The position numbers were made by a program, and so were the translations under genes. The notes beneath the pieces are model-generated. The model was not told where the DNA came from. It saw only the letters and a program-made list of their open reading frames with translations, and made no database searches. DNA of 64,000 nt, taken from NCBI GenBank assembly GCA_025612245.1, contig JAAXKQ010000007.1, positions 1 through 64,000 on the forward strand, given 5' to 3'. Numbering within the stretch: the stretch's first letter is position 1; each line of letters opens with the position of its first letter. The DNA comes from Ignavibacteria bacterium (GTDB taxonomy: Bacteria; Bacteroidota; Ignavibacteria; Ignavibacteriales; SURF-24). Of the stretch, positions 58,084 to 64,000 are shown piece by piece.

Positions 58084-58395
58084 GAATCCATACCCAATTC
58101 CAATTCCTCACCCTTCCTATATCTTTCCTCCCTAAAACCTAGAACCTTGAACTTTGAACTCTTTTTTCCAACTTAAAACTTAAAACTTAAAACTCAAAAC
58201 TTAAAATTATTCCCCCTTTGCCTTTTCCTCCTTAACCTAGAACCTTGAACTTTGAACCCTTTTCCTTTGACCCCCTTTTCCCCATCCAACATTAAACATT
58301 TTTTCGTCATTCCTTTATTAAATTCCTTTTTGTTAAATTTACTTTATTTTATAATTTTGTTTAATACTTAATATTATAAATGAGGGGAGGAAAAA

Positions 58396-58896
58396 ATGTA
58401 CTTTAGCGTCTCTGAATTCCGGAAAGACTGGCAGTTTGAACTCGATGCAACCTTAAGGGTAATGAAAAACCTTACAGATGCTTCATTAAGTCAGGAAGTT
58501 GTGCCCGATGGCCGTACGCTCGGCTTTATTGCATGGCATATTACTTTATCGGTCGGCGAAATGATGGAGAAAACAGGCCTTCAGATCGATTGCCCTCCGG
58601 AAGATGCCCCAATGCCTGAAACTGCTTCTGAAATCTGCAGTATATATGAAAAAGCTGCCAAGTCACTCCTGGAGCAGATAAAGGAAAAATGGACAGATGA
58701 AACTCTTCTCGTGGAAGATGAAATGTATGGCCAGAAATGGGCTCGCGGCGCCACGCTTACAGGCTTGAGCGCACACCAGATCCACCACCGCGGACAAATG
58801 ACTATCTTAATGCGCCAGGCCGGAGTTATGGTCCCCGGCGTTTACGGCCCTTCCAAAGAGGAATGGAGCCAGATGGGAATGCCTGCGGCAAAATAA
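58396..58896 (+). CDS. DinB family protein
   Basis: Predicted four-helix-bundle metal-binding protein of 166 residues, in a family that includes thiol-dependent enzymes. The three metal-binding histidines fit the usual places: IAWHI (about residue 48) and HQIHHRG (about 129-135). LTGLSAHQIHHRGQMTILMRQAG is the diagnostic C-terminal helix region. A GAGGGGAGG site precedes the ATG. Roles differ among members (stress response, thiol transfer); no specific function can be given. Confidence 0.88.
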   Translation: MYFSVSEFRKDWQFELDATLRVMKNLTDASLSQEVVPDGRTLGFIAWHITLSVGEMMEKTGLQIDCPPEDAPMPETASEICSIYEKAAKSLLEQIKEKWTDETLLVEDEMYGQKWARGATLTGLSAHQIHHRGQMTILMRQAGVMVPGVYGPSKEEWSQMGMPAAK

Positions 58897-58999
58897 CCCG
58901 GATTAAATGGATCCGCATTAAATTGATCCCTGTTACATTAATCCGAGTCAGAAACTGGCAATAATAAAAAAGATTTTTTTCATAAATTTTGAGGCTGTT

Positions 59000-60250
59000 A
59001 TGTTCGATTCAAATTACAAGTTTACCTGCGTCGAAAGATTCCTGCGTTACGTTAAGTACGATACGCAGTCCGACGAGGAATCTACTACTTTCCCTAGTAC
59101 CGCAAAACAGCTCATACTGCTGCGCGATTTGGCAAAAGAACTTAAGGACATGGGACTTGAGGATGCACACGTGGATGAGCACGGATATGTTATTGCAACC
59201 CTTCCTGCAAATTCCGCTAAGGACGTGCCCGTAATAGGCTTTATTGCACACGTCGATACTTCACCTGCTGTTTCGGGCTACAACATTAATCCCGTCATAA
59301 ACAGGAACTATCAGGGAGGCGATATCGTGCTTTCCAAAGATAGCTCTCAGGTAATTGAAGTCGAGAAAAATCCCGAACTTAATAGTATGATCGGATATGA
59401 CATCATTACAACCGACGGCACTACACTGCTCGGCGCAGACAACAAGGCGGGCGTATCCGAAATCATGGATGCAGTTAATTATTTCCTTACTCATCCCGAA
59501 GCTAAACACGGAACGGTTAAAATCTGCTTTACTCCCGATGAGGAAGTGGGACGCGGAACCGAAAAGTTTAACGTTGAAAAGTTCGGCGCCAAATATGCCT
59601 ATACGGTCGACGGCTCCTCCAGGGGTGAAGTTGAAATCGAAACCTTCAGCGCAGACGCCGTCGTCGCTAAATTCTACGGGCGCAATATCCACCCAGGATA
59701 TGCCAAAGGCAAACTGGTTAACTCTATGAAGGTCGCTTCTTATTTCGTCGATAGCCTGCCTAAGGATAAACTTTCACCAGAAACTACTGAAAAAAGAGAG
59801 GGCTTCGTCCACCCGACTTCCTTAAACGGCAACGAGGAACTTACTACCGTAAAGTTCATCATCAGGGACTTTGTAACGGAAAAACTGAAAGAATACGAAG
59901 ACATACTCAGGGACCTCGCACAGAAGGCCGTTGCGGCTTACCCGGGCTCACGCATGGAGTTCGAGGTAATCGAACAGTACAGAAATATGAAGTACGTGCT
60001 CGATAAGCACCCACAGGTGGCCGAATTTGCAGTTGAGGCTCTTAAGAGACTCAACGTCGAACCGATTATGTCTCCTATCCGCGGCGGTACGGACGGATCC
60101 CGACTTTCTTACATGGGCCTGCCTACGCCGAACATTTTTGCCGGGGAACACAGCTTCCATAGCCAGCTCGAGTGGGTCGCCATTCAGGATATGGAAATGT
60201 CCGTCAAAAATATCGTTACCATCGCTCAGGTCTGGGAAGAAAAAGCCTGA
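59000..60250 (+). CDS. pepT: Peptidase T (tripeptide aminopeptidase)
   Basis: Dizinc M20B aminopeptidase that releases the N-terminal residue of tripeptides in the cytoplasm. The 416-residue length fits. GFIAHVDTSPAVSG holds the first zinc His and Asp (about residue 78). GADNKAGVSEIM (about 142) has the bridging Asp, and FTPDEEVGRGTEKF (about 176) the catalytic and metal Glu. GRNIHPGYAKGKLVNS and GGTDGSRLSYMGLPTPN (about 356) are typical of PepT. A GAGG precedes the ATG. It has its own terminator at 60324-60352. Confidence 0.95.
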   Translation: MFDSNYKFTCVERFLRYVKYDTQSDEESTTFPSTAKQLILLRDLAKELKDMGLEDAHVDEHGYVIATLPANSAKDVPVIGFIAHVDTSPAVSGYNINPVINRNYQGGDIVLSKDSSQVIEVEKNPELNSMIGYDIITTDGTTLLGADNKAGVSEIMDAVNYFLTHPEAKHGTVKICFTPDEEVGRGTEKFNVEKFGAKYAYTVDGSSRGEVEIETFSADAVVAKFYGRNIHPGYAKGKLVNSMKVASYFVDSLPKDKLSPETTEKREGFVHPTSLNGNEELTTVKFIIRDFVTEKLKEYEDILRDLAQKAVAAYPGSRMEFEVIEQYRNMKYVLDKHPQVAEFAVEALKRLNVEPIMSPIRGGTDGSRLSYMGLPTPNIFAGEHSFHSQLEWVAIQDMEMSVKNIVTIAQVWEEKA

Positions 60251-60323
60251 ACCGGTAAATACTGAAAAAGGAACTCCTTTTTCCGCTTAATTTCATTTTA
60301 TAAATGATTGCATTTTGTTATGT

Positions 60324-60352
60324 TAAACCCGGCTCTGATGCCGGGTTTTGAA
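60324..60352 (+). terminator. Terminator after pepT
   Basis: AAACCCGGC / GCCGGGTTT stem with loop TCTGAT, followed by TGAATATAGT; 74 bp after the pepT stop. Confidence 0.7.
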
Positions 60353-60421
60353 TATAGTGCTCTTGTAAGGCTCCAGAGCTAATGTTTCCGGAACAGATTT
60401 TTATTAACAGGGTTTTATTTT

Positions 60422-61273
60422 ATGGCCGAACCATTGAAAAGAGCCACCACTCTGGCCCTTTTTCTGAATATTATCCTTTTTCTGTTAAAACTGACCGTGG
60501 GGATTATATCCAATTCACTTACTGTCATTTCGGAGGCTATTAATTCCTCTACTGACATTATCTCCTCGCTGGCAATTAAATACAGCGTCAGGATCTCTTC
60601 CATGAAGCCCGATGACCAGCATCAGTTCGGGCACACTGCAGCTCAGCCGATAGCAACTTTTATCGTTGCCGTATTTGCAGGCGTGCTGGGGCTCGATATT
60701 GTTCAGGAATCGGTTAAAAGAATTATTACTCCGGCCAATATAAATATTTCACTTCCTGTTTACCTTGTCCTGGGCGTTACAATACTGACTAAACTCATCA
60801 TGAACCGCTACCAGATCCATATCGGAAAAAAGTACAACTCAACTGCCGTGCGCGCTCAGTCTGTCGATTCCATTAACGACGTAATGGCTTCCTCACTCGC
60901 GCTTATTGGCGTAATTGGCGTACAGATTGGCTACCCCAGAATTGACGGCATTGGCGGACTCCTGGTCGCCTTCTTTATACTCCGCTCGGGCTACGAAATT
61001 GCTAAGGAAAATATTGGCTACCTTATGGGTAAGGCGGCCGACCAAAACCTCATTATGGAAATTACCAGCCGCGCACTTAAAGTGGATGGCGTGGAGGGCC
61101 TTAATGACCTCAGGTCGCATTACGTGGGCGACAAGTTCCATATAGAAATTCATATCGAGGTTAAAAGATCCGTCAGTACAAAAGACTCTCACGACATCGG
61201 TAAGCAGGTTCAGTACGCAATTGAAGCTCTGCCGGAAATAAGAAAAGTCTTCGTCCATATCGATCCCGTATAG
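60422..61273 (+). CDS. Cation diffusion facilitator exporter, probably manganese-type
   Basis: Proton-coupled divalent-metal exporter in the cytoplasmic membrane, 283 residues with about six membrane segments and a cytoplasmic C-terminal domain (HIEIHIEVKRSVSTKDSHDIG). The metal-site residues can be read: in TM2 N41-S-S-T-D45, and in TM5 D149-S-I-N-D153. Zinc exporters normally have His in TM5 (HxxxD); the Asn-Asp / Asp-Asp set is what I recall for MntE-like manganese exporters, so Mn(II) is the best guess. It is not adjacent to a metal regulator. Confidence 0.85.
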   Translation: MAEPLKRATTLALFLNIILFLLKLTVGIISNSLTVISEAINSSTDIISSLAIKYSVRISSMKPDDQHQFGHTAAQPIATFIVAVFAGVLGLDIVQESVKRIITPANINISLPVYLVLGVTILTKLIMNRYQIHIGKKYNSTAVRAQSVDSINDVMASSLALIGVIGVQIGYPRIDGIGGLLVAFFILRSGYEIAKENIGYLMGKAADQNLIMEITSRALKVDGVEGLNDLRSHYVGDKFHIEIHIEVKRSVSTKDSHDIGKQVQYAIEALPEIRKVFVHIDPV

Positions 61274-61340
61274 AACTTTTATCGGTATTTTTAATAAACC
61301 TTCATCATTTGGAATAAAATCGTCTTAAAAAGGAGCCGGC

Positions 61341-62282
61341 ATGAAAAAAGCCATATTACTTGTTTTATTTTTCTTTGTCCGTCAGGTCTGCAGCCAGACG
61401 GTACCATCCTATTATACTTACGACAAAGACTTTTCAAAATCACTCCAGGAAATAGTAAACTCTCTTGAGCTGAATAAAAATTTCAGCGTGGGTGAGGACG
61501 GGGAAGAACAGATATCCTTTGCTGTTATTGACCTGAACGGACCCGTACCCGTAATAGGAGGGGTTAACATGGAAAACTTTATCTATCCTGCCAGCGTTTA
61601 CAAAATGTACGTGGCGGCACAGGTGCTTGCGCAGGTGAGCGCCGGGAAATATTCCTTATATGAGCCCTACGTTACCAAGGCTCCTAACGTAGTTGACAGA
61701 AGCCTCGAAATTAAAACCGATCCCCGCCCTTTGATAAAAGAAGGCGACACGCTGAACGTGAATTACCTCCTGGATCTTATGATCACCAGAAGCGACAACT
61801 CTGCCGCCAACTGCATGATAGATATTGCGGGCAGGCAGAATATCAACGAAATGATGCACCACTACGGCTGGCAGGGAAGCGAGGTGACGCGCAAATTCCT
61901 GAAAAGAAAGTATGAGGACCCGGGCTACGATACCGTCAGAAGCACAATGACCTCGGCACTGCACGCAGCCGATTATATGTACAGGGTTTATAATAACGAC
62001 ATGATTAATCCCTGGGTCAGCATGCAGCTGAAAAGCTTCTTCGGGCGGCAGCTGGATAAATCGAAGCTTGCCTCCGGCCTGCCTGCAAACGTTATGTATT
62101 ACAATAAAACCGGATGGTTCAGCTACTGGACAAACGACGTTGGCATAGTTGACGACGGAAAAGTAAGATACATAATTTCCTGCTTTATTCCTCTTGAGGA
62201 GGACCAGGCACGCCCCAAAATGAAAGAACTGTCCTCACGTGTCTATAAGCTCATTAGCGAACGCCACAAAAAACAGTCCTGA
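61341..62282 (+). CDS. Exported serine hydrolase with class A beta-lactamase fold
   Basis: A 313-residue protein with a signal peptide (AILLVLFFFVRQVCSQ). It has the penicillin-recognising motifs: S-x-x-K in YPASVYKMY (about residue 83), SDN in ITRSDNSAAN (about 154) and KTG in YYNKTGWF (about 255). The usual class A Glu166 motif (ExxLN) is not clearly present; the corresponding stretch reads RKYEDPGYDTVRSTMT. It may be a beta-lactamase2-type (PF13354) hydrolase or a cell-wall transpeptidase/carboxypeptidase relative rather than a resistance enzyme. An AAAAGGAGCC site precedes the start. Confidence 0.82.
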   Translation: MKKAILLVLFFFVRQVCSQTVPSYYTYDKDFSKSLQEIVNSLELNKNFSVGEDGEEQISFAVIDLNGPVPVIGGVNMENFIYPASVYKMYVAAQVLAQVSAGKYSLYEPYVTKAPNVVDRSLEIKTDPRPLIKEGDTLNVNYLLDLMITRSDNSAANCMIDIAGRQNINEMMHHYGWQGSEVTRKFLKRKYEDPGYDTVRSTMTSALHAADYMYRVYNNDMINPWVSMQLKSFFGRQLDKSKLASGLPANVMYYNKTGWFSYWTNDVGIVDDGKVRYIISCFIPLEEDQARPKMKELSSRVYKLISERHKKQS

Positions 62283-62301
62283 CATAGTTTTTTCTTCTAA
62301 A

Positions 62302-62330
62302 GGGTGCATGGCACAAAGATCCGTGCACCC
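62302..62330. terminator. Possible terminator after the beta-lactamase-fold gene
   Basis: GGGTGCA / TGCACCC stem with a 15-base loop, 20 bp after the stop. The downstream tail (CCGCTTAAAATT) is poor in T, so termination is uncertain. Confidence 0.4.
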
Positions 62331-62483
62331 CCGCTTAAAATTGCAAAAGCAGCTTCTTGCGTCACATTTCTACACCTTTTATAATTTTTCCCCTTTTCTT
62401 TTTCCCAAAATGGTGTAATATATATTATATAGAGTGGCCCATCAAATGTATGGATACTATAAATAAACAAAAGGGAGGGGAGC

Positions 62484-62645
62484 ATGTTGTACATATTCCT
62501 GTACCTGGCTGTGTTTGTGCTATGGATGGTAGTCGAGCTTGTAACTGCACCCAAAGGATACGAAGATGAAAATGGGTTTCACTATGGAACGCCTCCTCCG
62601 ATGGATCTGAAAAAAGACCTTCGGAAATCGATTAACCTCAACTGA
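62484..62645 (+). CDS. Small single-span membrane protein, 53 residues
   Basis: Short gene with strong support from signals: AAAGGGAGGGGAGC directly before ATG and a strong terminator 21 bp after the stop. The protein begins MLYIFLYLAVFVLWMVVELV, a single membrane helix (residues 2-20), then a short hydrophilic tail (TAPKGYEDENGFHYGTPPP and a Lys-rich end KKDLRKSINLN). I do not recognise it. The terminators on each side suggest its own transcript. A possible AT-rich promoter (TATATATTATATAG) lies about 55-70 bp upstream. Confidence 0.65.
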   Translation: MLYIFLYLAVFVLWMVVELVTAPKGYEDENGFHYGTPPPMDLKKDLRKSINLN

Positions 62646-62665
62646 CCTTGTAATTGTACTTTATA

Positions 62666-62708
62666 AAAAAGGCTGCCCTGACTTAATTCCGGGGCAGCCT
62701 TTTTATTT
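62666..62708 (+). terminator. Terminator after the 53-residue membrane protein gene
   Basis: AAAGGCTGCCC pairs with GGGCAGCCTTT around TGACTTAATTCCG, followed by TTTATTTG. Confidence 0.85.
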
Positions 62709-62730
62709 GTACGCCCGCAAACAAAATCTA

Positions 62731-62805
62731 AAAAAGTTTCCGGAATAATTTTCCGAAAACGCTCCTCGTCACCATATATATATATGAGTAAAGGGAATAT
62801 GATTT
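62731..62805 (+). repeat. Shortened lipoprotein leader, copy 3
   Basis: It retains AGTTTCCGGAA ... TTTTCCGAAAAC, GCTCCTCGTCACCATA and AGTAAAGGGAATATG, then joins directly to TTTATGAAAACAC. The 130 bp between the two ATGCTTTA repeats of copies 1 and 2 is absent. The CATATTATATTAAG stretch of the other copies is an AT-dinucleotide run here. Confidence 0.7.
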
Positions 62806-64000
62806 ATGAAAACACTACTTGCACCAGTATACCCCACGTCCCTGTCTTATGGAATAAGAAAAGGAGGCTTAATTATACTTATTTTGCTCCTTTTTGTGTC
62901 TCATGGGTGCAAGAGTCCCAATGAGCCTGAAGGAGGGGGGAAAGGCAGCCCCGGGAAGCTGACCTCCGAGGACATTTCCTGCACCGAGGCATGGCTTAAG
63001 ATAGATGCAGGCAGCCTGAGGCTCCCTTCAGAGGTTACAATTTCAAGAGACGGCAACCCCGTAGCCAGATTTAACCTGTCTCTAAAGGATACCACCATTT
63101 ACGACGACTCCCTTCAGCCAGGGAAAGACTACACCTACCAGGTTGAGTTCAGCCCGGGAATGAAGGAATCCTTAAGCATAAGGACGATGGATACGACCAG
63201 CCACGACTTTTCATGGCAGACATTCAGGCTTGGGGATTATGGAACATGGATAAGGGATGTGGCAATCATAAACGACACTCTCATCTATGCCGTAGGTGAG
63301 ATATATAAGAACTTCCCCAATGGACAAGAAGACCCCAAACCCTACAGCCTGGCCCGCTGGGATGGCCACAGCTGGTCGATAAAGAGGCTCTACTATAAAG
63401 ACAAGGACTACCAGGGCAAAGATGTTATCTTCCCCCTTGAGATCCATAGCATTCTGGTCTTTGGGGAAAATGATATCTGGTTTGGAGCCGGAAATATCCT
63501 ACGCTGGAATGGACTGGACTCGCTTGCAGAAATATCCTTTTCTCCTCTTTACAGCGTCAGCAATTATGAAGGATTGCCTCTAGATCAAATCTGGGGAACG
63601 GGGCCTGATGATATATATGCTGCCGGATGGAATGGGGCCCTGAGACATTTCAATGGAAATAAATGGGAGTTAATTGAAAGCGGCACAAACCTCAATTTCT
63701 ACGACATATGGGGAGGCATGAATGACTCCGGGACAAAGCCTGAGGTCCTGGCGGTGGGTTCTATTGTTGCTACCCATTCAGGAAGTGTAATAGAAAAGCT
63801 GGATGGATTAAATGCAGAGCAGATCTCAACCGAAGGCATTCCTTATAACAACACAAGCGTATGGTTTATTCCTGAAAAGGCCTACTATGTTGCAGCTGAC
63901 CGATTGTATTACAAGCACAGGCTTACCGACCCCAGGTGGACTGAAATATCTGGCCTTACGAAATACGATATAACTTGCATATATGGCTCTGACAGGAATG
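62806..64000 (+). CDS. Mosaic lipoprotein with propeller-like repeats, copy 3 (partial)
   Basis: Third paralogue of the genes at 23785 and 29794, running off the right edge after 398 codons. The lipoprotein signal LIILILLLFVSHGC matches copy 1; the linker NEPEGGGKGSPG matches copy 2. The fibronectin-like part and the first propeller section (to about 63400) are nearly identical to copy 2. The section 63400-63670 differs (RWNGLDSLAE, HFNGNKWEL). Identity returns from ESGTNLNFYDIWGG to about 63858, then falls again. The linker is encoded over a run of six G residues. No partner protease can be seen before the window ends. Confidence 0.8.
   Translation, partial: MKTLLAPVYPTSLSYGIRKGGLIILILLLFVSHGCKSPNEPEGGGKGSPGKLTSEDISCTEAWLKIDAGSLRLPSEVTISRDGNPVARFNLSLKDTTIYDDSLQPGKDYTYQVEFSPGMKESLSIRTMDTTSHDFSWQTFRLGDYGTWIRDVAIINDTLIYAVGEIYKNFPNGQEDPKPYSLARWDGHSWSIKRLYYKDKDYQGKDVIFPLEIHSILVFGENDIWFGAGNILRWNGLDSLAEISFSPLYSVSNYEGLPLDQIWGTGPDDIYAAGWNGALRHFNGNKWELIESGTNLNFYDIWGGMNDSGTKPEVLAVGSIVATHSGSVIEKLDGLNAEQISTEGIPYNNTSVWFIPEKAYYVAADRLYYKHRLTDPRWTEISGLTKYDITCIYGSDRN

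Larger units (their letters stand above)
57766..58395. repeat. Repeat-rich intergenic region with heptad array F
   Basis: 630 bp without a gene. It holds a GCTCC / GGAGC hairpin (near 57778-57793), heptad units AACCTAG, AACCTTG, AACTTTG, CTTAAAA and TTTTCCT in several runs (about 57936-57990, 58130-58210, 58230-58290), and three CTACAAA-headed hairpins listed separately. The layout closely parallels 21700-21990, including shared wording such as GCTGAATCCATACCCAATTCC versus GCTAAATCCAAGCCCAATTCC. Confidence 0.7.

Noticed and set aside
57936-58290. CRISPR-like array
   Set aside because: Units are 7 bp, degenerate and contiguous, without equal-length unique spacers, and no cas genes are present.

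Overview
The window looks like a chromosomal segment from an Ignavibacteria-type bacterium (Ignavibacteriota, Bacteroidota/Chlorobiota group). The evidence is C-terminal type IX secretion sorting tails of the NYPNPFN type on two large secreted proteins (15308-17674 and 25193-29428), Bacteroidota-like housekeeping proteins, and Shine-Dalgarno sites such as AGGAGG in front of several genes (7640, 19664, 61341, 62484). No rRNA, tRNA, CRISPR array, integrase or transposase was recognised, so the placement rests on protein character alone.

Layout. 1-7.3 kb: the 3' end of a tyrosine phenol-lyase/tryptophanase gene, a GlnD-like uridylyltransferase, murI, then on the minus strand a Nudix ADP-ribose pyrophosphatase, a DUF1232 membrane protein and an S9 peptidase. 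7.6-15 kb: a sugar-1-phosphate nucleotidyltransferase, metK-ahcY (methyl cycle), amrS, and a Lon-type AAA protease. 15-23 kb: a secreted DMFA-like protein, an SUI1 factor, a hypothetical protein, class I aldolase, a cytochrome c and topoisomerase IB. 23.5-31.4 kb: an accessory island holding two lipoprotein genes, one giant M6 metalloprotease gene and the gutted remains of a second one. 31.4-45.4 kb: metH (which closes the methyl cycle with metK and ahcY), hldD, mutT, hydrolases, a GH13 enzyme, dnaG and a cell-wall amidase. 45.5-62.3 kb: carAB, galM, an SbcD/Rad50-like pair, a photolyase, DinB, pepT, a CDF metal exporter and a beta-lactamase-fold hydrolase. 62.4-64 kb: a 53-residue membrane protein and a third copy of the island lipoprotein, cut by the window end.

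The most unusual material is of two kinds. First, a dispersed family of mosaic lipoprotein genes. Copies 1 and 2 share a 5' leader that differs only by two homopolymer indels in about 245 bp, while their coding bodies diverge. Copies 2 and 3 alternate near-identical and divergent blocks. Copy 3 has lost exactly the 130 bp between two 8-bp direct repeats in the leader. The protease gene beside copy 1 shows an internal base-composition break, and its counterpart beside copy 2 survives only as a start and an end. Together this looks like a recombining surface-protein cassette system.

Second, the intergenic regions carry arrays of degenerate units that keep a strict 7-bp period. Four of the six arrays lie in the same intergenic region as REP-like hairpins that carry a conserved TTTGTAG / CTACAAA flank. 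One array supplies the last codons and stop of amrS, and another forms a perfect 15-bp hairpin directly after mutT. All functional calls are from motif reading by eye; no database search was possible.
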